Below, one piece after another: positions 45,775 to 58,489 of a stretch of 64,000 bases of DNA. The stretch covers positions 36,520,253 to 36,584,252 of the forward strand of contig OW028575.1 in assembly GCA_932294295.1 (NCBI GenBank), read 5' to 3'. Every line of letters begins with the position of its first letter. The first letter of the stretch is position 1. A model generated the notes under the pieces. The model worked only from the letters and a program-made list of their open reading frames with translations, was not told where the DNA came from and did not search any database. Source of the stretch: Alitta virens. Taxonomy: Eukaryota > Annelida > Polychaeta > Phyllodocida > Nereididae. A program made the position numbers and the translations under genes.

Positions 45775-46432
45775 AGGGGGTTTCACACATAGCCGGATCA
45801 GACGCCGGAGCTTCCCAGAGTAACATTTTATTACCTCCGGGGGGTTCCGGGATCAAAGAGCTGTTAAATGTCAACAAAAAATAAATGTTTGGCAATGTGT
45901 ACACGATGTCAATACGGTCTCAACAAGGAGCAACACGGAGCTAACACGACTGTCCCGTTTAGAGTGCGGAGTGAACCGGATTTTCACGGTGCCTTTGCGG
46001 ATATCACCGGTCTTTACACCGTGTTCATTCGTGTGGAACCGTGTTGCTCCTTGTACTCTCCGGCGTTAATGGCGGCGAAATATTCATGCCCGATTGACGC
46101 CGGATGTAGCCGGAGATATGCCAGAGTCAATACGGAGATTCCCGGAGATCGGCGGAGTATATTGGGAGTCTATACAGATCTACACGAATCTACACGGATC
46201 TACACGGATTAAATTACTCCGGGAACTCCGGCATAAAAAATTAAACATGTTTAATTTTTTCCCCCGGAGTCCCAAGGTGGTCTCGGAGCACCCCGGACAA
46301 TGACGGACAATGCCGGACAATCCCGGACATGAACACGATGTCTACACGGCTTTCCCCGGAGTATGCGGGAGTATTCCGGAGTTGTCCTCCGGGACGCTCC
46401 GGCGTCTGATCCGGCTATGTGTGAAACCCCCT
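45775..46432. mobile_element. 658-bp palindromic MITE, PIF/Harbinger-like
   Basis: Terminal inverted repeats start AGGGGGTTTCACACATAGCC and extend at least 37 bp. A TTA duplication (45772-45774 and 46433-46435) fits the TWA preference of PIF/Harbinger elements. The interior is far more GC-rich than its surroundings and is built from variants of CCGGAG/CTCCGG on both strands, so nearly the whole element can fold. No credible gene. Confidence 0.88.
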
Positions 46433-46439
46433 TTAGACA

Positions 46440-47140
46440 GTAATACAATTGCTCTTGAAGATTTCAATGTCTCAATGTTACTGGTCTATATCATATATGA
46501 CCAGCTGCCAGAGGCAGACATAGTGATGAGTCTATGCCATGTTACACATTTACCCCATGGGTGGGGTCTTTTACCTGCCTCAGCATATAGACATCGAGTG
46601 CAAGGCACATCTAATTTCACGTCTCATGCAATCAACATCTATGTCTGATTAAATTCCCAAGTTGTTAGCCTCAGCCCTGCTAAATGTGATGTTCATACAT
46701 GTTGATCTGAACTTGGTCATATCAATGAGTGATGTTGTTAATATTTGTATTATATCTCTTAATTGGTCATAACCCTGCAAACACAAGCATATTGTGACAA
46801 TCATGTATAATAATGTCACAGATAATATTGTCGCAGCATGAAAGTGTGGACCCTAGAAAAGTGTGCGGTGACTACTTGCAGAACATATTGTCACAAGATT
46901 GAAGTGTGGAGCCTAAACACTTTAAAGCAATATTTTCTAAATATTAAGAAAATAGATTTTCACGATATTTTATATCATGATTAAAGGTTTAATATATGAA
47001 ATATAACATGTCTGAAATAACGAGAGAAAATCTTTATTTTCAAATGTAAATTCGATCAGTATCTGGAAGTTATCAATTTCAACCAAATTGCAATTATTTC
47101 TTTTTATACAGAATATAAATGGCAATAGTGGGTGAGCATT
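46440..47140. repeat. Dispersed repeat fragments, no gene
   Basis: 46490-46600 (CCAGAGGCAGACATAGTGAT and GGGTCTTTTACCTGCC) resembles 60650-60760 in direct and 61560-61450 in inverse orientation. 46780-46915 belongs to the GTGTGGACCCTAGAAA family. Confidence 0.55.
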
Positions 47141-47225
47141 CACAGTGATGTATCTCTCCATATCATGTTTTGTTGTCAGTCAGGCTCATGATTAGGTCCA
47201 CTTCTAGATCAGAATACACCTCTGG
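47140..47225. repeat. Second copy of the 3035-3118 repeat
   Basis: Contains the same CAGGCTCATGATTAGGTCCA. Followed by a poly-A run at 47233-47247. Confidence 0.7.
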
Positions 47226-47639
47226 AAATTATAAAAAAAAAAAAAAGTAAGCTTAATATTATTTACATTTACAAGACAACAGTGACTGTGTTGCCATCCA
47301 TTTATGAGGTTGCAAATTTCTTAAGGGCTGACTGAGCGAATAAAAATCACATTTCGAAGGGAGTTTATCTTCATATGTTTTCTAGAATGACTTATCACTG
47401 AACAACGCAACAAAAAATAAAAAAATACCAACCTATTTCGCAGATGTTCCTGGAATTTGTTACTGAGACTTGAAAACTCTCTCCACATCAAAATGGGTAC
47501 CAGATGAATATAATCCCTAGATGGCGCTTGCAGATTTAAATTAATATTTTCGTAATGTGAATAAAAACATTGCAGCAATGTTTTTAATGATATTTTTTAA
47601 AAACATTGCACAGACATCATTACAACATACGTATTATCA

Positions 47640-48085
47640 TTTACCTAATGTTGTGACAATATTATTTGAGCATAATGTAACAATATGATAGTGTGGACCT
47701 AGAAATACCTGCGGCAACATCCTTAATCACAATATAACTAAACACTATGGAAATATTGGCAGAACACATTTTTATACTGTGAATAAAATCCTTCTGGCAA
47801 TATGTTTAATAACATATTAAAAAAATATGACACAGATATTTTTTACAACATCCACATTATAATTCAAATTATGTTGTGACAATATTATTTGAGCATAATG
47901 TTACAATATGAGTGTGTGGACCCTAGAAATGCTTGTGGCAATATTATAAATCATATCATGAAACATTATCAAAATAGTTTAACCATGTAAATTATATTAA
48001 ACAATGTTGTCTCCGCATTTACGCAATCTGCTTTGGAAAATTTTTTCTTAAATATTGTCCCAATGAGTGAGTGCTAATATTATTC
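47640..48085. repeat. Two tandem copies of the GTGTGGACCCTAGAAA repeat
   Basis: TTGTGACAATATTATTTGAG followed by CATAATGT occurs at about 47653 and again at 47875, a period of about 222 bp. The second copy continues into the part shared with 31620-31800. Confidence 0.75.
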
Positions 48086-48089
48086 AAAA

Positions 48090-51000
48090 GTTGTGTTTGC
48101 AGGGAAACTAACAAACTTAGTTCAGGAAAATTTACTACATACATGAATTGTATTGTCTTTTTCATACATCCATTAAAAAAAGTTTTTTGTAATTTATCAA
48201 TGTGCAGATAACTGAATATTATGTTTAAGAATCTGATGGAAAGACCATCTGATCTCAACAATAGGATTGTAGAATTTGCAACAAATTACCCCCTGTACTT
48301 CATAGAAAATAGTATCATTTTCAGTGATGTTATACTCTGGGCATTAACTTCAAAAATGTCCAAGATGAGAAAAATGGCAAAACGTAACATTTGTGTGTTT
48401 CACATGCTCATGAATCTGTTGTACAACCATTTAATGTCTCACTTCTAGAAAAAAACCTAAAATAAACATAAGTTCAACTGTTGGCTCAATTATTTGATTT
48501 TATTGTATTGTGAGACCACACTCATTTAATCTTTAGCTTCTCGGATCATGGAGTCAGTCAAAAAACCATAAAAAAAAAATTCATATTAAATAACATTGGG
48601 ACATGTTATTGTATTTATCTGTTGGCACATTTCTCATCATATCAGCGGATCCGAGAATCTAAAAATGATACTTGTGCTGTGTATTTTGGAGCTTTGCATG
48701 TTGGGCATAGGACACCCATTTCATATTCTTATGGGCAAACACTACCCTGGAAACATTAGGAACTTTGACAATATTCTGAAATGATATTAAGAACAAAATT
48801 AATACTGTCATGGTTTTATGCTATTAACATTATTTTAAGTAAAGGAGCCAAGCACTTGGGACAAAAAAGAAAGATGCACACAGATGGATGGATACTAGTG
48901 ACATAGGAAAAAAGCTATTTAAATCTGCAAGCTATTTAAATTAAAATTAAGGCTATATAGAACCCTTGTTGTCCCCCAGACCCCCACCCTTAACCAAGGC
49001 CAATGTACACTTCCTTAGGTCTACTCATTCTAGAATGCATTTCCACAGCATGATTTATCAGATTCCGTGTATTTAGCTGCAGTTAACATTTTGTATGTCA
49101 GTGTAAAACCTGGTTAAATTTAGTTACTATTTATTTTACATAAAAACCTTTATAACAAAAATGTGGTATTTTACTTGGCAGCACACATTGTTCCATAAAC
49201 TACAATTAACAAGCCACTTATCACATAAAACTCAGCACCCTGCTCAGTAGAAAGTATGTCCGCGACGCTTGGGGTGCAGCAAGGGTGGGGGTCTGTTTAT
49301 CCCACTTGACCTATGACCTCTGAGTTCCCAGCATGCAGCAGTTTACGATCGGGCTTATTGAACCTGGAACCTTCAGTAGAGCTGGCCAATGTGGCTTTAA
49401 ATACAGCTGCTAACACTTTCATGAAAACAACAGAATATGTTTTTATTTTCGACTGGTGTGAAGTCAATCTACCATGTGAGATTTGATAACAGGAAAACTT
49501 CACGGAATATTGTGATAAAGTGCCAGAGGCATCCACTGTTTTCTCAGCCAATTTCTGGTTTAGTACTTTTTCTTGGAATTCGAATTTAATTTTGATGCAC
49601 GTAGCACTTTCAGGTAAGTTTCCATTATACCGAAAGTTCAATGTTGCTTACATACTGAAACATCTTGGTCGACTTCTTTTTCAGTTTGGCATTTTGTTGT
49701 TTTTTTTCCATTGTTCCTCCGTTCCCCACTACAAAACAGGCTCTGCAGGTGTTGACTGAGCATCCTTGCTACAGGGTGGAGTTTCCTGGAGTGCGACGCT
49801 ATTATCTGTTGTCAAGGCAACGGAAAGAGTGTCTATAGTGTTCGTATTCTTTGCGCTTGATCACAGCGGAGTGATGATGAACCACAAGAGTGTCTAAAAC
49901 GCACTGCTCTGACACCCAAAGCTCTGTAAGTTCACACAGAACTCCAAATGAATAAGCCACCAAAATATCACGCTGCCTTTTTAGTGTTTACTCACCATAG
50001 CTCTGATGTTTTCACTCTAACTTGAACGCTTGGGTTCTTTTCCCGTTCGTGAATTCGATGCTGCTGTTGACACAGAACTACTGACAGGCAGAAGATTAAA
50101 GAAACCAGAAAGGATGATAGAAATTAGCATTAAAGAATGCATTTCTGACATATATTCAGTTCCACAACCTGTAATTAGTCTGGAAGTTATTATGATATAA
50201 ACAAATCAAGTTAATGACTGAATTAGTTGTCACCGAATACCTTCAGGCAACATCAGCTTTTTTAAACCACTCAAAATCATGTCATTGATTGACCATGGCT
50301 ATGATTTCAATGTATTCATCACAATAATAGTTTACAAGTTATGGAAACCATTATGTTTTATTTTAAAGGTCCAAGGTGTTCAAATAATTTTCTAACATGA
50401 AATGGATATGATAGAATATAATAGGAATTTCATATAATAATCCAAATTAATAGAGTATTTTAGTCAGAATCATGGTTCAGTGCAACCAATTTCGTCAGTG
50501 ATGCCACTGTGCATTTGGTCTCGATGGCAACAACGCTGAATGCCTATCTGTTAGAGTTTAACAGACAGATTTGAAACGAGGAGAGATTCAGCTTCATGCC
50601 AGTCTTGATTTGGTCAAAATCGGACAAGAATTGGCGAAGTTGTGGCCATGGCATGTTGAATGTCGTGGATGTCAGACTGTTAGACTGATTGAGATCAACA
50701 GATTGTTTTGTCGATAAAAACGAGTCGCCAATACCAATTATCTATGACATATATAAAGAAACTGGTACCATATTTAAAGAGAACCGAAATTGAGCTTCAA
50801 GCCAATTTTATTTGGTCAAAATTGGTCAAGAATTGACGAAGCTGTGGTCATTTTCCAGATTTAATAGGCAAAGTGAAAGTGAAAGTGAAAGTGAAAGTGC
50901 TTTGAACTGACGTCTCGTCCAGACATGACCAATAACCGCTACGGACAACTTTTAGTTTTTAAAATTACTTTTAAATAGCAAATTTACATCAAACCTAGTT

Positions 51001-51690
51001 TGTGTTCATGAATAGTAGTCTATATAATAGGCAAAGCTGTGATTTTAGTGTGAAAGTGAAAATTAAAGTGAAACTGATCAATCTAAAGTAGTCCGTCCAA
51101 TATGTAAATCAGGGATGGTGGAACACAATTTATTATAATTAGGGATGGTGGATCACAAAAAAATACCACATGGGTTGTTCCTAATAGGTTTTCTATGAGG
51201 AACACAGCCAAGTGTGGGATATATGACAGAATTGTATTATTGTCACTGCTGGTCATATTGCAGTGGTACAACCTTCTAGAAGAACAACACAATATCTGCA
51301 GAGGAAGACAAACAAGTGCATGGTCGTCATTGGCTCGCTTGTTACCTCTTGTCACGCTGAGGTCTGAGCAGTGTCATGTGTCAGCTGCCATGTTGGCATG
51401 TGGCAACTTCTACATCCTACAGTGAAAGGTGTGGTGTGGTGTGTTTAAACGATAGGGCACTATGGTGCTTGTCACGTGACCTCAGGACTCCTAACAACTG
51501 AATTATAGTCAGTTGCTGCAGAGACAGAGAGGAGAGGTCTGGATTGTCGTTGCCAATCTAGTTAGTCCAGGTTAATTGAAATAGTGATAGCCTAGTTGCT
51601 GCTGCCATGTCTCAGCCTATCTCTTCTATCAACCCTCGAGCGACACCTATTAGCTTTGTTTCCCTAGTTATTTTTAACCCTAAGCGAGCG
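48090..51690. other. No gene recognised
   Basis: Unassigned. Minor features: a (GTGAAA)n run at 50871-50900, a diverged 70-bp direct repeat (50580-50650 and 50790-50860, core TTTGGTCAAAAT), and a near-X-box GTTGTCAAGGCAAC at 49808-49821 with two mismatch-prone positions. A frame on the minus strand (49641-49297, 114 codons) has no recognised motif. Confidence 0.5.
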
Positions 51691-51697
51691 AAGTAAC

Positions 51698-51845
51698 TCT
51701 TTCGTTTCCGGAGCAGAACTCTAACACTAATGTACTTACCCTAACAAATTTCGTACAGTAATCCTCTATGTGGCTTAGTGGTGCCTTTTGATAGTCACAT
51801 TGACATATCTCGGCTGTGTTTTACAAAATTTGAAATCTACTGCAA
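51698..51845 (+). repeat. Foldback family, lone unit A
   Basis: CGGAGCAGAACTCTAACACT through GGTGCCTTTTGATAGTCACA and a triplicated CTACTGCAAAATTTGA. It abuts the left end of the 51893 element. Confidence 0.75.
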
Positions 51846-52011
51846 AATTTGAACTCTACTGCAAAATTTGACACTATTGCCTCTACATAAAGGGGCGTTC
51901 ACACTATCATGTATAACTTCTTTCCCACGAATGTATGTGGGGCAATTGTAGATCGCTTGCCGTACGTCCGTAAAACGCTCACCAAACCTCCGTAGCCAAG
52001 TAGGACAGACA

Positions 52012-52120
52012 TAGGACGTAGGACGGACGTAGGACGGACGTAGGACGGACGTAGGACGGACGTAGGACGGACGTAGGACGGACGTAGGACGGACGTAGGA
52101 CGGACGTAGGACGGACGTAC
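52012..52120. repeat. 11-bp tandem array
   Basis: About nine copies of GGACGGACGTA. Fewer, diverged inverse copies (CGTCCTACGTC type) at 56225-56285 in the right arm. It produces a spurious repetitive frame. Confidence 0.93.
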
Positions 52121-52139
52121 ATAGGACATAAGATATAAA

Positions 52140-52394
52140 GAGACATAAAGCGTGCGTTACAAACTCTGAGTAGTTCTTGTAAATGGACTTTGCATGTAAA
52201 TACATTATGTATAAAGAAATAGTTGTTAACCTAATTCTCACGGTGTGCAGGGTATGTGCAGTGTGATTGCCCTTTTTTAACCAGAACAAATTGAGCATTG
52301 CTCTTAGTGTGACATTTACAGACGTTTCTCTCCCTAGAAAATCAAAGGCTTTTGGCATTTGAGCCCAAGACTTAATCCCATTGTATTTCCACAT
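52140..52394 (-). other. Frame conserved in both arms of the 4.4-kb element
   Basis: Left arm (minus, ATG at 52394) and right arm (plus, 55948-56145) encode nearly the same 65 residues starting MWKY-x-GIKSWAQMPKAF, both reading outward. It may be retained only because the arms are recent copies. No family recognised. Confidence 0.3.
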
Positions 52395-53621
52395 AGAAAT
52401 GCCAAGCTATGAAGATAGTAGAAGAGCCTAATATTACGTTTCCAAGTAGAGTTTGGGATACAATACCCTAGTCACATAAATGTACTTACACTGATAAAGA
52501 TACAGGTATTTACAGTTGGTTGTTTTAGCAATTCAATGGTCATTGTGCAGTGTATGTGCGTGTGACCATGGCGCTATGATTTTGGCTTAATTAAGTTATT
52601 AACTAACATTACAACCATATCTTGCATGCACCTAACTGAATATATGTGTCAATGTTGTTCATATCATATTATATTATATTCAGTGAATAAACTTATCTAT
52701 CTATCTCTATATTTAGTAGAATTAACCATTTTGATTGGTAAGTTATTTAATTATAACCAATCAAAATAAAAGATTGATTGTTTTAACCAAAAATGTCAAT
52801 GTTTGTTGTTCAAAATTATAATGACCAAATAATTGGTTAACCAATCAGTATTTGGAGTGCACTCTTAGAAATGATTGTCCATTTCAAATAAGTGATTTTT
52901 TTAGCTGTGTTCATCCTTAGACATTGAATTGTGTAAGCTGACTAACATCATTGTTTGAACTATACAATTATTGTCTAAATAAACTAACAACATTTTGGCT
53001 GATTTTAACCAAATTTAGGATGGACACCTGGTCCAGCGAAACAAAAATTTGTCTAAGACAGACAATAATTTAAGAGTGTGTATGTCTTTGTCTACGAAAG
53101 ACTACAAAAGAAGACACGGCTAGGCACTGCTTCATAAATGATAAACGTATGTGTATGTTTAGTGATTGGCCCTAGGAAGTGATATATCCACGCCATAAAT
53201 TGTTTACTTTCTGTGCAAGTATCCCACAAATCTAATAATAGGGTCCGAAACTTTCTTTTAGTCGATAAACCTTAACCAACCTGTATGAACATATTGTAGA
53301 TTAATTGTCTAAGATTTATTGTCCCAATGATATACATGTCATAAGTTTAGTAAGCTTATACGACCTGCTGAGATGATAAGGCATAAACATCGAGTACAAG
53401 CCTCCACCAAATTAACCTCTTCATGGAACCAACATGCACATTGAGATATAATCTGCCCTAATACTGATATGACCTTGATTATTAATGGTCTATATTGACA
53501 TCAAATTAAGGTATGTCATTATATAGTGATGATGACAGGAAGATGGTCATACAATTTATGCAGCTGCATTTGATTACATCGATCAATAACACGACAGAGT
53601 GGCTAGAGTTCTCCTGATAAC

Positions 53622-55140
53622 AACATAGACTGTGCTGCAGCAAAACCCTCAGTGAATCCCACATAACACACAGGCATCATTAGTGTCCGTCCGAAAGGCA
53701 GGAGGGCGGGAGTCACACTTTTGTTTCCAGAGCAGAACTCAACACTAATGCACTTACCCTAATGAAATCTCATACAGTAACACTTTTAGATAGTCACACT
53801 GACATTTCTCAGCTGTTTAAGCAAAATATGGAAAAAAAATATTACTGAGTGTTTATATAGTGTGAGCAATTAACCGAAACGATTGCCACTTGGCCTACAT
53901 AGCCTGTTATGCAATGTTAATTAGAGTCCAAAATGTCCTATTTTTTTTAACCCTTGAATTTCTCCATTTGTTCAAAAGTAATCCATTCTGTTCAGATTAA
54001 AGCCAGCTGAGCAGCGAAAGTATTGTTTATTCTTTTCCTGCTATTTAATTTTGTCTGTTTTCAAGACTTATGCAATAAGTAGTATTCAGTTTGCTAGAAT
54101 TATCAATACTATAGTTCCTTTAACTTATCTACACCTAAGATTATCATTTGTCCAAAATAGTCATATATGGGCAATGAATATGCTTCCTAAGGAATATATA
54201 TGAAATTCAGCAACTATGTTATCCCACATAAAGATGTTGAGTATAATTTCGTACAAAACAAACCTTTAAGGTTTTTATTTATTTGTATTTAAATAAATAA
54301 CGTTTAAATACAAATAAATACAAATCTTAAAGGTTTATTTTGACATTTATGGAATAATACTCAACACATCCAATCTTCATGCCTTCATAAGTCAGAAATA
54401 TTTTTCCCATACTGATTACTTTTAGTTGGCAACTGATGGAACTAATTATGAAAAAAAATTGCTGACTGGGTTGCTCCATGGTTGCTGAGAGTGAAATTAA
54501 GAAACTGAGTGAGAGAGACCAGTCCTGCAGGAAAATCTTGAAAGGAATTGGAGAAAGAACTTATTTTAATGTGTTATATACAAAGAATATAGCAATACGA
54601 TGAATATTAGATTATAATTGTATGCACTTGAATATTCTATAACCGCATTATTTTCCAGATTTTGTATTATTATAAAATGAAAACAATAGGATGAAACAAT
54701 GTCAACATGTCACTTGAGTACTATGATAAAGATATGCTATTAGCAAAATTTCACTAATTTAGGGATCACCTTATTTTATCAAATTACATATCATTATTGG
54801 CCATGAAACCCCAAAAGGTATCTCTGCAATATCTCAGACATATTCTGCCTAAGTTTTGTATGCATGTAGTGTGTGAGTTCTGCTCTGGAAACAGAAAAAT
54901 AATTTTTATTCATTTTTCTCTAAATATTGTAAAACACAGTTGAGATATGTCAATGTGACTATTAAACGACACAAATAAGCTATATAGAGTAAATCCATTT
55001 GAAATGTGTTAGAGCAAGTGCATTAATGCCAGAGTTCTGCTCCAGAAGCACAATTTAACACAATTTTCAGCATTTTTATCAGATTTTTCATTAGTATGAA
55101 AACAACAGGAAATGAATGTCACATTGAAGTTTGAAAAGTG
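53622..55140. repeat. Foldback family, copy 4 (inverse orientation)
   Basis: Starts ACATAGACTGTGCTGCAGCA, then unit A (53715-53830). Palindromic centre 54250-54345, inverse B and A units at 54820-55070, truncated near 55140. Confidence 0.72.
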
Positions 55141-55947
55141 AAAAAGTAAGCACAAGGGTCATGAATCATCCCATTGGCATGGATATATCACTTCCTAGGG
55201 CCAATCACTAAACATACATGTTTATCATTTACGCAGCAGTGCCTAGCCCTGTCTTCTTTTGTAGTCTTTCGTAGACAAAGACATACACACTCTTAAATTA
55301 TATTTTTGTTTCGCTGGACCAGGTGTCCATCCTAAATTTGGTTAAAATCAGCCAAAATGTTGTTAGTTTATTTAGACAATAATTGTATAGTTCAAACAAT
55401 GATGTTGGTCAGCTTACACAATTCAATGTCTAAGGATGAACACCAGCTAAAAAAATCACTTATTTGAAACAGACAATCATTTCTAAGAGTGCACTCCAAA
55501 CACTGATTGGTTAACCAATTATTTGGTCATTATAATTTTGAACAACAAACATTGACATTTTTGGTTAAAACAATCAATCTATAATTTTGATTGGTTATAA
55601 TTAAATAACTTACCAATCAAAATGGTTAATTCTACTAAATATAGAGATAGATAGATAAGTTTATTCACTGAATATAATATAATATGATATGAACAACATT
55701 GACACATATATTCAGTTAGGTGCATGCAAGATATGGTTGTAATGTTAGTTAATAAGCCAAAATCATAGTGCCATGGTCACGCGCACATACACTGCACAAT
55801 GACCATTGAATTGCTAAAACAACCAACTGTAAATACCTGTATCTTTATCAGTGTAAGTACATTTATGTGACTAGGGTATTGTATCCCAAACTCTACTTGG
55901 AAACGTAATATTAGGCTCTTCTACTATCTTCATAGCTTGGCATTTCT

Positions 55948-56145
55948 ATGTGGAAATACTATGGGATTAAGTCTTGGGCTCAAATGCCAAAAGCCTTTGA
56001 TTTTCTAGGGAGAGAAACGTCTGTAAATGTCACACTAAGAGCAATGCTCAATTTGTTCTGGTTAAAAAAGGGCAATTACGCTGCACATACCCTGCACACC
56101 GTGAGAATTAGGTTAACAACTATTTCTTTATACATAATGTATTGA
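55948..56145 (+). other. Right-arm counterpart of the conserved frame
   Basis: See 52140-52394. Differs from the left-arm frame at three of the first 50 residues by eye and ends at TGA 56143-56145. Confidence 0.3.
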
Positions 56146-56309
56146 CATGCAAAGTCCATTTACAAGAACTACTCAGAGTTTGTAAGGCACTCTTTATGTC
56201 TTACATAGGCTCTTCTACTATCTTCATATCTTACGTCCTACGTCAGTCCTACGTCCGTCCTATGTCCGTCCTACGTCAGTCCTACCTTCTGCCTATAGGA
56301 ACTAGAGGA

Positions 56310-58480
56310 AAATTCAGTGCCATCATGTGTTTAAATGTCAATTCAAAATCAGTATTGTTAAAAGTAAGTTTTAAATCCTATCAGGTTAAGACAGCCGCCA
56401 ATTCAAAACTGCATTAACTTAACGATGATTTGGTCACACATGTTGTTTATGGCTTAATTTGTGTGATAATTTGCTAACCTACATGTCTCAACAAACTACA
56501 ATTATATATGTATTTGAAGCTAAATTGTGTCTACCTATTTTAAGACTACTTCACGGTATATTTGATTTATTAGTTTAATGAAAACTTAGCAAATTAGATT
56601 GCTCTTCTCTAGCATAGTTATTTCTTCTCACATCAACTTATCTCCACTATCGTTTGGCAACGTGCAGCGGATGTAAATAAGACAGTCATTGAGCTAAATA
56701 ACGGTTTATTTTGCAGCTCGTAGGCACTGGCTTTACATGTCTTGTGATGCTGCATGTTTTCCTGCAGTGCAGTATTTCGTTCTAAAAATAGCCTCTAAGC
56801 AGCTAAGAGACTGCATGATCAGAGCAGCATCTGTTCGGACATAGACCTTGCTCTAGTAAGGGACTCATACCATCTCCTTGTGCCACGCCCTTATCAGAAC
56901 TCATCACTAATGGATGGCACCTGTCCATAACACTATAATACAGTTATGCACTAGTTCGATCAATCTATTTATCTATCTAAATATCTATCTATCTATCTAT
57001 CTTCTTTTTTCATTCTTTCTTTCTCTTTCTTTCTTTCTTTCTTTCCTATTTGGGAAAGAAAAAGTATCTTTTTGCATTAAAAAATCCCCCGAAGTATACA
57101 TTACATTACAGACCAACGAAGCACATTCTAGTATTGAAGCATTCTATTTACTTTGTTATTCATCATACCAGGCAAATAATAAGTCGATATCTATTTTGTA
57201 AAAACAAGAAAACAGACTTTTTAAAGGTCAAGGCAATTGCGTATAGGACTCATCTCATTAACAATAACTATATAATTTTTCTTCCTTCTTTTTCTAACCA
57301 TAACAATAGATCACATTAGATCACAATAGATCACAATAGATCTAATTGCAGTCCTTGGTGGCATTAAGAGGGGCTATAGTCGTGACTGAGGATTAATGGG
57401 ATGCTTACATCTCAGCGCCACCTGTAGGACTCATGGAAGAAACATGCAAGAGGAAACCTCATGATATCTCGTCAGGTCTCGTGTCAACATGCTGCCGCGA
57501 GACAAATCACGGAGATATAGGGCAGCAGATATATCGGGAAAATAACGGTCCAGACTAGTGCAAATGTCCAAAACAGGATTGTGAGATTTCCCTGTGCTGG
57601 TTTGAAGCAAATTGTCTCTACTGATGTAGTTCCATCAGGTACACCAACTATATTGCAACCCGGATTTAAGTGAGGTTTAGCAATGAAAAATTATTTTTGT
57701 ATATAGTTGGTGAAATGACAGTAAGATCATATTTGAGCAAGGTATGATTTAAATAATGTGTATGCAGTGAATTAACGACATGTCAGAACAATAACTAGTA
57801 TGTAATCTAAGTGTGAAAGAAAGATTATTTATGCCTGATATGAAAAATTGATGGTAATTAGGGCAGTTAGATTGTGTTTACTTCAAAATTACCTCATATA
57901 GTCCTACACGTAAAGCTATAGCATGGAGTAATCAGCGTTTATCACAGCCTTGATTGCACTGTTTTACCTGCTTAGGTGTTTAGAATTAGCCTTGCTAGGT
58001 TCGTCAGCTACATTATGGAACAAATCATCATCCGCAAACAATTACTTGTCAACAACATAAATTTGAATGTGTTTTGACATATTTCCATTGGCTGTTTCAT
58101 TCCATAAAGATGCTGATGTTATTATGGTCAATTTAAATGAAATTAGATATGAAGCCATAAGTATACAAATAGTTTGTAACATCAAAATGAAGTAAAATTT
58201 TACCAACAAAACAGGAGGTGTTGTGACAACAAATATCTACCCCCCAAGACAGCATATGTGATGTCACTGGGGAAAAGGGCCCTCTTGAATGCCAAAATGA
58301 CAGCAAACATTTTCGGTCTCTAGAGAATCCTCTCAATTAGGTAATTGCTTTTAGTTCATTTGCAGATATCAGAAATAGGCAAATGTTATTTTCAGTTGTA
58401 ATCAGATTTTCTATTCGGTACAGTCTTTTCTTTCGAGTTGGCGCATACAGAAAATGTATACCATCGTATAATGAGTTGTT
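56310..58480. other. No gene recognised; two microsatellites
   Basis: (CTAT)n/(CTTT)n at 56963-57046 and four copies of an AGATCACAAT-type 10-11-mer at 57304-57342. Otherwise unassigned. Confidence 0.6.
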
Positions 58481-58489
58481 TTTTTGGGG

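Larger units (their letters stand above)
51893..56300. mobile_element. 4.4-kb long-inverted-repeat element with a foldback copy in its loop
   Basis: Left arm about 51893-53195, right arm about 55165-56300, inverted copies at roughly 90-95 percent identity. The left end reads AGGGGCGTTCACACTATCAT, preceded by TAA, like the PIF/Harbinger-type ends seen at 45775. The right end has lost that sequence and stops in the 11-mer zone. The loop (53200-55165) holds foldback copy 4. No transposase was found. Confidence 0.78.

Noticed and set aside
49297..49759. Host exon with GT donor near 49613
   Set aside because: A CAG|GTAAGT is present on the plus strand, but the frames on both strands lack recognisable domains or a matching acceptor.
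51899..52129. Repetitive frame reading SYVRPTSVLRP
   Set aside because: Translation of the 11-bp tandem array, not a protein.
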